DNA from: Tolumonas auensis DSM 9187
GTDB lineage: Bacteria > Pseudomonadota > Gammaproteobacteria > Enterobacterales > Aeromonadaceae
Reading direction: 5' to 3'
NCBI RefSeq assembly: GCF_000023065.1
Contig: NC_012691.1
Span: forward strand, 2,648,501-2,712,500
DNA: 64,000 nucleotides
Shown: positions 26,411-34,924 of the stretch, piece by piece
Layout of the letters: each line of letters starts with the position of its first letter
How positions within the stretch are numbered: the first letter of the stretch is position 1
Notes under the pieces: model-generated
The model's database searches: none
The model's input: the letters and a program-made list of their open reading frames with translations, nothing else
What the model was told of the DNA's origin: nothing
Position numbers and translations under genes: made by a program

Positions 26411-27931
26411 ATGACGTTGTTCACCACGGATTACCTGGAGTATTACCTGACCCTGCTGGGCTGGATCATCCATAACGGCATCTGGGCGGTTCTCGTTTCC
26501 AGCGGCGTGTTCGCCATTCCCTTCGTGGCGATCATCATCCAGGAATGGCTCAAGGCGCGTGCCGAGGGTGCGGACGAAGGCAATAAAGGCGCACTGTCAT
26601 CGGTACGCATCGAGAACCGCGTCTGGGTGGCGATCGTCGTGGTGATGTTCGCCGGTATTCCCTTCATCGACGTCGACCTCAACACCATCCAGTACGACCA
26701 GGCACGCTCGGCGCAGTGCCAGGTGAGCGTTCCCCAGCCCAGCGATACTGGCTGGTCGCAGTCGTTCAGCACGCTCAACAACCAGAGCGCGCGCGTGCCG
26801 GTGTGGTGGGCCTTCATGCACGCGCTGTCGCGCGCGATCACCGGCGCCTCGGTCGCCGCCATTCCGTGCGGAACCGACCTGCGGCAGATCCGCATGGAGG
26901 TCAATGCCACACGCATCGACGACCCCGTATTGGCACAGGAAGTCGCCGACTTCACCCACGACTGTTATGGCCCTGCACGCGCCAAGCTGTTCATGAGCCG
27001 CCCGGATCTCGACGAGGCGCAGATGCACGACGTCACCTGGATCGGGTCTCGGTACTTCCTCGACAATGCGGGCTACTACGACACCTACCGGGCCAGGACG
27101 CCGCGCGACGGCTGGGCCTACGACAGCAACCGCGATGCCGGCCTGGCACAGGTGCCGAGCGGTGCCGGCTATCCGACCTGCCGCCAGTGGTGGAGCGACA
27201 GTGGCAACGGCCTGCGCGCCCGCCTGCTGGAGCAGGTCGATCCCAGCCTGCTCAACCGTCTGGCCGGCTGGGCCGGTTTCCTCAGCCGTGCCGAGGTTGA
27301 TGACTCGGTGATCCGCACTATCGCCTCGCCGCGCCAGCAGAAGCTTAACCAGGGCAGCGTCTATACCGATTATGGCGGGCAGATTGATAAGACGCTGCCC
27401 AACATCATCAATCGCGCCGCCAGTGACGTCGGGATGGCGGTTGGTGGACTCGCCTATTTCCCGGCAATGGACGTCGTGCGCCAAGCCTTACCCATGGTGC
27501 TGGCGTTCCTGAAAATGGCTTTGGTGATCTGTATTCCGATGGTATTGCTGATCGGCACCTACGACCTGAAAACCGTCGTCACTCTTACCGTCGTCCAGTT
27601 TGCGTTGTTCTTCACCGATTTCTGGCTGCAACTGGCGCGCTGGATCGACAGCACGATCCTCGATGCGCTTTACGGTTGGGGATGGGGATGGAACCGCCCC
27701 CACACGAATTTTGACCCTCTGATTGGGCTGAACAACACGTTTGGCGACATGCTGCTGAACTTCGTGATGGGAGCCATGTTCCTGGTGTTACCCGGGTTCT
27801 GGGTCGCGGCGCTGGGATGGGTCGGTTTTCGCGCAGGGCATACCATTCAAGGCATGGCCGAAGGCACCAAGGGAGGCGCACAGGCTGGTGGCAAAGGCGC
27901 AGGTGCCATGACGGGTGGAAAACTCAAGTAG
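26411..27931 (+). CDS. TraG N-terminal domain protein (mating-pair stabilisation)
   Basis: A 506-residue inner-membrane protein of the TraG_N family. Membrane helices occur at about 15-47, 73-95 and in the C-terminal third (about 355-470), around a periplasmic region with conserved Cys. The C-terminus is a short Gly/Ala/Lys tail. TraG N-terminal proteins support pilus assembly and mating-pair stabilisation. The larger F-type TraG has a long periplasmic C-terminal domain that is absent here, as normal for this ICE class. It is the last gene of the plus-strand operon; DUF3742 converges on it. Confidence 0.9.
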   Translation: MTLFTTDYLEYYLTLLGWIIHNGIWAVLVSSGVFAIPFVAIIIQEWLKARAEGADEGNKGALSSVRIENRVWVAIVVVMFAGIPFIDVDLNTIQYDQARSAQCQVSVPQPSDTGWSQSFSTLNNQSARVPVWWAFMHALSRAITGASVAAIPCGTDLRQIRMEVNATRIDDPVLAQEVADFTHDCYGPARAKLFMSRPDLDEAQMHDVTWIGSRYFLDNAGYYDTYRARTPRDGWAYDSNRDAGLAQVPSGAGYPTCRQWWSDSGNGLRARLLEQVDPSLLNRLAGWAGFLSRAEVDDSVIRTIASPRQQKLNQGSVYTDYGGQIDKTLPNIINRAASDVGMAVGGLAYFPAMDVVRQALPMVLAFLKMALVICIPMVLLIGTYDLKTVVTLTVVQFALFFTDFWLQLARWIDSTILDALYGWGWGWNRPHTNFDPLIGLNNTFGDMLLNFVMGAMFLVLPGFWVAALGWVGFRAGHTIQGMAEGTKGGAQAGGKGAGAMTGGKLK

Positions 27932-27941
27932 CTCCCGAACC

Positions 27942-28307
27942 TCAGTCATCCTTGTAGTCGACATGGGTGTTGTCGTTGTAGAGATTGGGGTCATAACCCG
28001 GCGTATTGCGAAGCTCGTCTATGTCGGTGAAGGGCCAAACATCTTCGTCCGGGGTGTTCGCTGCCGAGGCCCAAGCAGCCACGGTAGCGAACACCAGGAG
28101 CAGCGTCAGCCAGAAGGCCACGTAGAGCAGCACCCCTAGCACAGCGAGCTTGACGATCCACACCAGAGCGGTCGCGACACCGTTCGGCGCACCAGCCGAC
28201 ACCAGCCACGCGGCCACCCGCCGCTCACGACGCACATAGCCCCGCCATCCACGGCCAAGCCAGCGGCCAAGGCGTTCTGCGGTACTGCTACGGGTTGTCG
28301 TGTTCAT
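27942..28307 (-). CDS. DUF3742 family ICE membrane protein
   Basis: A 121-residue protein with a basic amphipathic N-terminus (RLGRWLGRGWRGYVRRERR) and one or two membrane helices (about 50-82), followed by an acidic tail rich in Asp and Asn. The family is almost restricted to PFGI-1-type ICEs and lies next to TraG-N. ATG 28307 is chosen; an in-frame GTG at 28316 is the alternative. Function unknown. It is convergent with the TraG-N gene, ten bases apart. Confidence 0.82.
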   Translation of the reverse strand: MNTTTRSSTAERLGRWLGRGWRGYVRRERRVAAWLVSAGAPNGVATALVWIVKLAVLGVLLYVAFWLTLLLVFATVAAWASAANTPDEDVWPFTDIDELRNTPGYDPNLYNDNTHVDYKDD

Positions 28308-28334
28308 GGTCGTCACCTGCTACATGTGAGATGG

Positions 28335-28793
28335 CTATTCCCGTTTGCTCCAATCCGGCTTGCTTGCCCTTACCAATGCGTTCCATTCGTCGGGCGGGTT
28401 TCCGCGTCCGAGCATCTTCTCGAACACCGCATAGGGGTCTGACTTGCTCCCCGATGACCGCAGGGTCTGTTCGTCGTTGACCCAGGCGTACACGATGACC
28501 TTCGCCTTCGAGTCGTAGCGGAAGAACAGCCGGTACCGCCTGCCGAGCTTGGCCCGTCGCCAGTGGCGATAAGCCGGCCCCATGGTGTTGCCCTGGCGGT
28601 ACTCGTCTCGCGCTGGATCGCCCGGCACCACGTCTTGCATCGACTGGACCAGGGCCCGAAAGAACTTGACATTGGTGTTGGACCCGAAGCCCTCCGGGTC
28701 GTTCTCTTGTGCGCGCAGCACGGCCGCACGCAGCTTCATCAACTGCTCGATCAGGTTGTCGTGGAACAGCAGCGTCCAGCCATGCTGTTGCAT
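28335..28793 (-). CDS. yhaV: Type II toxin YhaV (RNase)
   Basis: A 152-residue protein with the YhaV signature: an N-terminal GWTLLFHDNL segment, GPAYRHWRRAKLGRRYRLFFRYD, VYAWVNDEQTLR and YAVFEKML. YhaV is a RelE-superfamily ribonuclease that inhibits growth when freed from its antitoxin PrlF. The start overlaps the antitoxin stop (ATGA at 28793), so the pair is co-translated. On an ICE the pair most likely stabilises the element. Confidence 0.93.
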   Translation of the reverse strand: MQQHGWTLLFHDNLIEQLMKLRAAVLRAQENDPEGFGSNTNVKFFRALVQSMQDVVPGDPARDEYRQGNTMGPAYRHWRRAKLGRRYRLFFRYDSKAKVIVYAWVNDEQTLRSSGSKSDPYAVFEKMLGRGNPPDEWNALVRASKPDWSKRE

Positions 28794-29110
28794 CAGATTG
28801 CCACGTCTTCATCAAAATCGTCGCCCAGGACCACGTTGTGGCCCGAATGCTCCAGCATCGTGCGAGCCAGATCCTCCGGGAGCCCACGAACATTCCGGCC
28901 AGCTTCAATATCGCGGGCCAGCAGGTTCAGGAACGCGGCTATGGCGGGGTCTTCGTGCTCGGCGTCGGCACGGGTCACGACAACTTCGCCGTCACGCAGG
29001 TCGAACGCAACCTTGCCGCCGGTATCCACACCCAGGGCTTGCCGGATGGACTTGGGCAGCGTGATCTGGCCTTTGGAGGTCAGCGTGGCGACTTCATGAA
29101 TGACAGACAT
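28793..29110 (-). CDS. prlF: Antitoxin PrlF (AbrB/SpoVT-type DNA-binding domain)
   Basis: A 105-residue protein with an N-terminal swapped-hairpin AbrB domain, seen as LTSKGQITLPKSIRQALGV. The C-terminal part (GRNVRGLPEDLARTMLE and an acidic end) binds the toxin in this family. ATG 29110 has GGGAG upstream; the longer frame to 29320 runs through the promoter and is rejected. It neutralises YhaV and represses the operon, consistent with the palindrome in the promoter. Confidence 0.92.
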   Translation of the reverse strand: MSVIHEVATLTSKGQITLPKSIRQALGVDTGGKVAFDLRDGEVVVTRADAEHEDPAIAAFLNLLARDIEAGRNVRGLPEDLARTMLEHSGHNVVLGDDFDEDVAI

Positions 29111-29137
29111 GGCAACTCTCCCGATAGCGATGCCTGT

Positions 29138-29166
29138 ATAGTAAGGAATTATCCTTACCTTGTCAA
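29138..29166 (-). promoter_or_regulatory. prlF-yhaV promoter with operator palindrome in the spacer
   Basis: On the minus strand TTGACA (29166-29161) and TACTAT (29143-29138) are separated by exactly 17 bases. The spacer and -10 edge hold the inverted repeat GTAAGGA-ATTA-TCCTTAC (29141-29158). A site in this position would block RNA polymerase, matching the autorepression known for PrlF/YhaV. The expected transcript start lies about 20 bases upstream of the prlF ATG. Confidence 0.8.
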
Positions 29167-29416
29167 TGTAGGGGCCCATGGTGTCCTTCCGAATCCAATA
29201 TACGGCCCATCGTAGGACGGGAACAGCGAGCCTTCCCGCATCAAACCGGCTTTGCCGCACCCCGCATTGGCGGTGGACGATCGATGCCCGTCGCCCTATA
29301 CCCAAAGGCTTAAGGGCCAAGGGGCCAAAAGGGGAAGGGAATGGGGTGCAAGGGGAAAGGCCCTACCTCGAAAAGGCGAAAAGGCCCCCCGGCCGGCCCA
29401 TCACCAGGACACTCGC
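29167..29416. other. Intergenic region with G-rich tract before the relaxase gene
   Basis: The space between the toxin-antitoxin promoter and the relaxase start contains six closely spaced G runs of three or four on the plus strand (29314-29316, 29321-29324, 29331-29334, 29337-29339, 29343-29346, 29352-29355), which could fold as a G-quadruplex. A C/G-rich stretch follows (29384-29398). Because a mobilisation origin often lies next to the relaxase gene, this is a candidate oriT neighbourhood, but no nick site was recognised. The relaxase frame is open from 29252 through the tract. Confidence 0.35.
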
Positions 29417-31273
29417 ATGCTCTCCCTGTTCCAGCGAAAACGGATCTCGGTCACTGCCGCTCCGTCGCCGGCACCCGCCGCCGATCTTCCCAAAGGGCTG
29501 CTGCAGCCCGAGCCGGCCGCGTCCTTGCTGGCGACGCCGCGCCGGCAGAAGCTGCTGGAACACATCTGGCAGCGCACATCGCTATCGCGCAAACAGTTCG
29601 CCACTTTGTATCGCGCACCGCTGGAGCACTACGCCGAGCTGGTCCAGCAGTTTCCCGCTTCGGAGAGCCATCACCATGCTTACCACGGCGGCATGCTCGA
29701 TCACGGGCTGGAAATCATCGCCTACGCGCTCAAACTGCGACAGTCCCACCTGCTGCCGGCTGGCGCTCCCCCCGAAGACCAGGCAGCCCAGTCAGAAGCT
29801 TGGACGGCGGCTATCGCCTACGCGGCGTTGCTCCACGATATCGGCAAGATTGCCGTCGACCTTCACGTCGAGTATGAGGATGGCGGCGTTTGGCACCCCT
29901 GGCATGGGCCACTGACACGCCCATACCGCTTTCGCTACCGGGATGACCGCGAGTACCGCCTGCATGGTGCCGCCACAGGATTGCTCTACCATCAACTGCT
30001 CGATGGCGACGTTCTCGACTGGCTCAGTGGCTACCCCGCACTGTGGGCATCACTGCTCTATGTGCTGGCCGGTCAGTACGAACATGCAGGCATCCTGGGA
30101 GAGCTCGTCATCCAGGCCGACCGCGCCTCGGTGGCCCAGGAACTGGGAGGAGATCCCGCCCGCGCCATGGCCGCACCCAAACACGCCCTGCAGCGCAAGT
30201 TGATCGATGGCTTGCGTTACCTGCTGAAGGAAGAGTTGAAGCTGAACCAGCCCCAGGCTTCGGATGGCTGGCTCACTGAGGATGCCTTGTGGTTGGTCAG
30301 CAAGACAGTCTCTGACAAACTGCGCGCCCATCTGTTGTCCCAGGGTATCGACGGCATTCCCTCCAACAACAGCGCCGTTTTCAACGTCCTGCAGGAACAT
30401 GGCATGCTGCAGCCGACGCCCGATGGCAAGGCCATCTGGCGTGCCACGGTCAGCAGCGAGGCCGGTTGGTCACACAGCTTTACGCTGTTGCGGCTGTCGC
30501 CGGCGCTGATCTGGCAGCCGGCTGAGCGGCCTGAACCCTTCGCCGGGACGGTGATAGTGGAGGCGGCTGCCGAGGCTGACACTCTCGAACAACCGGCGAC
30601 TGGCACGGATGATGCCCCGAGCAGCATCAGAACTGAGGCCGACAGCGCTCACCCTGTCGCCAGACAGCCGCCTCCCGAAGCTACGCCTGCCGACGCCGCG
30701 ATGGACGATCTGCTGTCCCTGCTCGCGGTACCCGCGCAGGAGAGCGATGGCGAGCGGGAGCAGCCCATCCTAGACAACAGCGCCCCGTCGATACCTCCCA
30801 CCGTACAACCCACGGACACCGACGCCAGTCCGCCGAAGCGGGCGCCTGAAGCCCTTGGCAGCACGGAGCCGTCCGGCGAGCATTTCATCGCCTGGCTCCA
30901 GCAAGGCATCCAGGCTCGGCGGCTCATCATCAACGACGCCAAGGCGCTGGTGCATACCGTGGCCGATACCGCCTACCTCGTCAGTCCTGGCTTGTTCCAG
31001 CGTTACGCCCAGGAGCACCCTTCCATCGCGGCGCTCGCCAAACAGGACAAGGTGCAGGACTGGCAATGGATACAGAAGCGCTTCGAGAAACTGCAACTGC
31101 ATCGCAAGCAGGCCAGCGGCCTGAACATCTGGACCTGCGAGGTCACTGGGCCGAGAAAATCCCGCCGCCTTCATGGGTACCTTCTGGATGATGCTGGCCT
31201 GTTGTTTTCGGAAACGCCACCGAACAACCCTTATCTCTCGCTATCGGACGATACCACCAACATTTCTTTATGA
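29417..31273 (+). CDS. traI: MobH-family relaxase TraI
   Basis: A 618-residue relaxase of the TraI_2/MobH type. The N-terminal domain contains an HHHAYHGGMLDHGLEI stretch and HDIGK (H140-D141), the HD-type metal site of MobH relaxases. A Pro/Ala/Asp-rich linker (about 370-470) leads to the C-terminal helical domain with HFIAWLQQGIQ and a final WTCEVTGPRKSRRLHGY segment. The enzyme nicks oriT and leads the single strand into the channel through TraD. ATG 29417 gives the expected MLSLFQ start; the frame to 29252 passes through low-complexity DNA and is not used. Confidence 0.93.
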   Translation: MLSLFQRKRISVTAAPSPAPAADLPKGLLQPEPAASLLATPRRQKLLEHIWQRTSLSRKQFATLYRAPLEHYAELVQQFPASESHHHAYHGGMLDHGLEIIAYALKLRQSHLLPAGAPPEDQAAQSEAWTAAIAYAALLHDIGKIAVDLHVEYEDGGVWHPWHGPLTRPYRFRYRDDREYRLHGAATGLLYHQLLDGDVLDWLSGYPALWASLLYVLAGQYEHAGILGELVIQADRASVAQELGGDPARAMAAPKHALQRKLIDGLRYLLKEELKLNQPQASDGWLTEDALWLVSKTVSDKLRAHLLSQGIDGIPSNNSAVFNVLQEHGMLQPTPDGKAIWRATVSSEAGWSHSFTLLRLSPALIWQPAERPEPFAGTVIVEAAAEADTLEQPATGTDDAPSSIRTEADSAHPVARQPPPEATPADAAMDDLLSLLAVPAQESDGEREQPILDNSAPSIPPTVQPTDTDASPPKRAPEALGSTEPSGEHFIAWLQQGIQARRLIINDAKALVHTVADTAYLVSPGLFQRYAQEHPSIAALAKQDKVQDWQWIQKRFEKLQLHRKQASGLNIWTCEVTGPRKSRRLHGYLLDDAGLLFSETPPNNPYLSLSDDTTNISL

Positions 31274-31546
31274 GGGCAGCGGACGCTTTGCCGTCCTCCC
31301 CCTGTCCAGCGCGGTGATCTGTCCCGTCAAGAACCTTGATTGATCACTTGCGCGGTAAACGGCAAGGTCACCGACGTCTTCCGACTGACCGACTCGGCCA
31401 AGCGGGTGCAGATGATTGAGGGCTTCTCGAGCAGCGCTCGGATAGGGCTGCGAGTCCAGGTAAGTCTCGCTTAGTTCCATTGTGACCCAGCCAGGATCCA
31501 CCGCCATGGCTCTTGTTATGCCATACACATGGCTCAGGAATGACAT
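31268..31546 (-). pseudogene. C-terminal remnant of a short-chain dehydrogenase
   Basis: A 92-codon frame keeps only the C-terminal third of an SDR: VDPGWVTMELSETYL, HPLGRVGQSEDVGDLAV, and RFLTGQITALDRGRT, where intact enzymes have a G-x-RT ending. The Rossmann TGxxxGIG motif and the Ser-Tyr-Lys catalytic residues are absent, and I do not find them in the flanking DNA. The stop lies inside the end of the relaxase gene. It looks like a gene cut off when the ICE core and the metabolic cassette were joined. Confidence 0.6.
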
Positions 31547-31740
31547 CCAAGCAGGACGTTCTAGTCAAATTTGACTCGCAGAAGTCACTCCTCTTCTTGT
31601 AGACTATCGCAGCCACTGAGTTACAAAAGACACCCGATAAGGCCTCGTGCTTACTGTGCAAAACATGACCTGGCAGCCTCCGCCCCGAAAGCCGCGCCAG
31701 CGACGCATTGATTCGCATACACTGGCCCGTCACTTCCGGT
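31547..31740. other. Non-coding junction between relaxase/SDR remnant and ADI operon
   Basis: No supported gene. The notable element is the perfect 14-bp palindrome AGTCAAATTTGACT at 31563-31576, of the size and symmetry of a TetR-type operator, just upstream of the SDR remnant. The base composition is more AT-rich here than in the ICE core. No terminator with a T run was seen behind arcC. Confidence 0.5.
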
Positions 31741-32649
31741 TCACCGCGCCGATATTCTGGTGCCAGCGCTTCCCTGCAGAATACCCAGTGCATCTTCCAG
31801 TCTGCCAATGCCGCTGAACCCTCCGTATTGGGCAAAGTCGGCGGCAGCGGCCAGTTTGGGTCCCATCGAACCGGCCGGCAGATCGAGGGCACGCCCCTCC
31901 TCCACGCTCAGGCTGCTGATCGCCGCTGCGTTGTCCTTGCCGAAGTCCCGATAGATCGCATCGACATCGGTCAGCAGCAACAGTGCATCGGCCTTGAGCT
32001 GTTGCGCCAGCAGGGCGCTGGCTGCGTCCTTGTCGATGACCGCCTCAATACCCACCGTACTACCGTCTTCGCGGCGCAATATCGGGATGCCGCCGCCACC
32101 CGCGCAGATCACCACCACGCCCTGGTCCAGTAGCAACTTGATCACCCGCATGTCGGGGATTTCCAGCGGCCTGGGTGACGGCACCACCCTGCGCCATTTA
32201 TTGCCATCTTGGGCAATATGCCAGCCGGCGGTTTTGGCCCGGGATTCGGCTTCGGCCCGCTCATACACGGGCCCGATGAACTTGGTCGGGTTATCGAACG
32301 CCGGGTCATGCTGATCCACCACGACCTGGGTCAGCAGTGTGGCTACTGGCCGGTCGTGATTCAGCGCATTCTCCAACTCCTGTTCGATGACGTAGCCAAT
32401 CATGCCTTCGGTTTCCGCCCCCAGTACATCCAGGGGATAAACCTCGTCCGGCTTGAAGGCGGCGCCCTGCAAGGCCAGCAGACCGACCTGGGGTCCATTG
32501 CCATGGGTAATGACCAGATCATGGCCAGCGCGCACGATGGCCGCCAAGCCTTGGGCCGCGACCCGCACATTGGCACGCTGGGTACGCGCGGTCAGCGGTT
32601 CACCGCGCTTCAAAAGGGCGTTGCCGCCCAAGGCTGCGACTACCAGCAT
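31741..32649 (-). CDS. arcC: Carbamate kinase
   Basis: 302 residues, the usual family length. It begins [15 protein letters not shown] (phosphate-binding N-terminus) and contains [35 protein letters not shown] and the AGGGGIPI and [11 protein letters not shown] segments of the amino-acid kinase fold. It converts carbamoyl phosphate and ADP to ATP, CO2 and NH3, the energy-yielding last step of the arginine deiminase pathway. The frame open to 32979 lies inside arcB and is a shadow; ATG 32649 follows the arcB stop by one base. Confidence 0.95.
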   Translation of the reverse strand: MLVVAALGGNALLKRGEPLTARTQRANVRVAAQGLAAIVRAGHDLVITHGNGPQVGLLALQGAAFKPDEVYPLDVLGAETEGMIGYVIEQELENALNHDRPVATLLTQVVVDQHDPAFDNPTKFIGPVYERAEAESRAKTAGWHIAQDGNKWRRVVPSPRPLEIPDMRVIKLLLDQGVVVICAGGGGIPILRREDGSTVGIEAVIDKDAASALLAQQLKADALLLLTDVDAIYRDFGKDNAAAISSLSVEEGRALDLPAGSMGPKLAAAADFAQYGGFSGIGRLEDALGILQGSAGTRISAR

Positions 32650-32650
32650 G

Positions 32651-33658
32651 TCAGGCTCCCAGGGTGGCGACCAGCACCGCCTTGATGGTGTGCATACGGT
32701 TTTCCGCCTGATCGAAGACGATCGAGGCGGGGCTTTCGAAGACCTCCTCGGTGACTTCCATCGCATCGATACCGAACTTCTGCTGAATCTCCTTGCCAAC
32801 GGTGGTCTCGGTATTGTGGAAGGCCGGCAGGCAATGCATGAAGTGCACCCGCGGGTTGCCGGTTTTTTCCATGAGTGCGCTATTGACCTGATAGGGCAGC
32901 AGCAGCTTGATCCGCTCGGCCCATTTTTCCTCGGGCTCGCCCATGGACACCCAAACATCGGTATAGACGAAATCCACACCGGCTACCGCACTGTCGATAT
33001 CCTCGGTGATCGTGATCCGGGCGCCAGTGGTGCTGGCGATTCGCTGGGCTTCCTGTTGGATATCATCATGCGGCCAACAGGCCCTCGGGGCGCATAGGCG
33101 TACGTCCATGCCCATTTTGGCGCCGCCGATCAGCAGGCTGTCACCCATGTTGTTGGCGGCATCGCCGATGAAGACATAGGACATGTCTCGCAGTGGCTTT
33201 TCCACGTGCTCCTGCATGGTCAGGAAGTCAGCCAGGATCTGGGTAGGATGAAATTCATCCGTCAAGCCGTTGTAGACGGGCACGCCAGCATACTCGGCCA
33301 ACTCCTCGACCACAGCCTGGCCGAAGCCCCGGTATTCGATGGCATCATAGACGCGCCCCAGCACTCGGGCGGTGTCCTTGACCGATTCTTTGTGACCAAT
33401 ATGGGTGCCGGTCGGCCCAAGATAGGTAACCTTGGCGCCCTGATCAAAGGCCGCAACCTCGAAGCCTACCCGGGTGCGAGTGGAGTCCTTTTCAAAGATC
33501 AGAGCGATTTCCTTACCGCACAACTGCGGCACTTCGGTGCCGGTATACTTAGCTGCTTTCAAGTCGCCTGCCAGTTTCAGCAGGTAACTGATTTCGCGCG
33601 GACTGAAGTCCCGCAGCGTGAGAAAGTGTCGGCTTTTCAGATTGAAGGCCATTGCCAT
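32651..33658 (-). CDS. arcB: Catabolic ornithine carbamoyltransferase
   Basis: 335 residues. It carries the carbamoyl-phosphate loop STRTR, the FHPTQILAD motif and the ornithine/active-site HCLP. The length fits catabolic ArcB and OTCases in general. In an operon with arcA and arcC it should run phosphorolytically, splitting citrulline into ornithine and carbamoyl phosphate. An anabolic ArgF role is unlikely here because of the operon context. A second ATG six bases further in is an equally possible start. Confidence 0.95.
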   Translation of the reverse strand: MAMAFNLKSRHFLTLRDFSPREISYLLKLAGDLKAAKYTGTEVPQLCGKEIALIFEKDSTRTRVGFEVAAFDQGAKVTYLGPTGTHIGHKESVKDTARVLGRVYDAIEYRGFGQAVVEELAEYAGVPVYNGLTDEFHPTQILADFLTMQEHVEKPLRDMSYVFIGDAANNMGDSLLIGGAKMGMDVRLCAPRACWPHDDIQQEAQRIASTTGARITITEDIDSAVAGVDFVYTDVWVSMGEPEEKWAERIKLLLPYQVNSALMEKTGNPRVHFMHCLPAFHNTETTVGKEIQQKFGIDAMEVTEEVFESPASIVFDQAENRMHTIKAVLVATLGA

Positions 33659-33670
33659 GCTCCTAAGGTG

Positions 33671-34900
33671 TCAGATTGCGTCGCGTATGGTTGGGCAGCT
33701 CATGCAGCGTCCACCGCCGCGCCCCCGGCCTAGCTCTGCGCCTGGTACTTTCAGCACTTCGATGCCGGCCGATTCCAGAGCAGCGTTGGTGTCGTCATTG
33801 CGGTCATAGCCAATGACGACGCCCGGGCTCAGGGCCAGTACGTTGTTGCCATCATTCCACTGCTCGCGCTCACGTTCGGCGGGCGTGTCCCCTCCGGTAG
33901 GGATCACGGTCAGAGATTGATAACCGAGCGCCTCCGCAACCACGTCGAACATCGGACGCGGATCCTGGTTGAACGTCAGGTGCTTGCCGCCCGCGCCGGG
34001 CCGCAGGTCATAACAGACCATCTGATCAGCCACTTCTGTGAAGGCAGTAACGACATTCCCACCACAGAACGTGAACACTGTATCCAGATGCATGGCCGCC
34101 CGGCTTTTGGGAATCTGGCAGGCCACTACGCGATCGACCGTGCCGTGCTCGAACAGGGCATTAGCCAGCTGCCCGATCGCTTGGGGGGACGAACGCTCGC
34201 CCATGCCGACCAACACGGTGCGATTGCCGATCGGCATGATGTCGCCGCCTTCCAGGGTTGCCAGTGCGTGATCCTTGAGCGGATCTCCCCAGAGCACCTC
34301 GACCTTGCCGGAAAATTTTGGATGAAACTGGTAGATTGCTGCCGTCAGCAGCGTTTCCGGCTTGCGTGCGGCCCAGTACATGGGATTCAGCGTGACGCCA
34401 CCGTAGATCCAGGAGCTGTTGTCTCGGGTAAATAGAAAATTCGGCAGAGGCGGTAAGATAAAGCCATAAGGCCCCAAGTGGTTGCCGAACAGACCGCTCG
34501 GATCGAACGGCAGATCATTCACCTGCAAGCCACCGATCAGGAACTCTGCCAGGACGTGCCCTGGCAGCTCGTCCATCCAGGCCCGCAAATCAGACACCAT
34601 GCCGACGCCAATATGATTCCAGCTGATCCGATGATCGAGAATCCAGCTTCGTGCTTCGGCGATGTCCAGGGTCTCGGCCAGCAGTTGATTGACATCCAAC
34701 ACCTCCACTCCTCGGGCACGCATCAGACTTACGAATACATCGTGATCCTTTTGCGCCTGTTTGACCCAGAACACATCATCAAACAATAGAGCATCACAAT
34801 TACTGGGCGTTAGCCTGCGATGGGCAAGACCGGGGCGACAAACGATGACCTGCCGCAAAATACCTGTTTCGGAGTGAACGCCAAGAGTATGTTCAGACAT
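33671..34900 (-). CDS. arcA: Arginine deiminase
   Basis: 409 residues. Family motifs include [35 protein letters not shown], the MHLDTVFTF catalytic-His region and the catalytic Cys399 in GGGRCMSCP near the C-terminus. It hydrolyses arginine to citrulline and ammonium, opening the ADI pathway and raising pH. Twelve bases separate it from arcB, and 24 from the transporter gene upstream, so all four genes form one minus-strand operon. Confidence 0.96.
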
Positions 34901-34924
34901 GTGAAAACCTCATTTATCAGAGAA

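Noticed and set aside
31368-31892. 174-codon minus-strand frame over the ICE/ADI junction
   Set aside because: It overlaps the start of the conserved arcC coding region and the SDR remnant in other frames and shows no family feature.
32650-32979. N-terminal extension of carbamate kinase
   Set aside because: The extension is read inside arcB in another frame; it is Arg/Ser/Cys-rich and the known kinase N-terminus starts at 32649.
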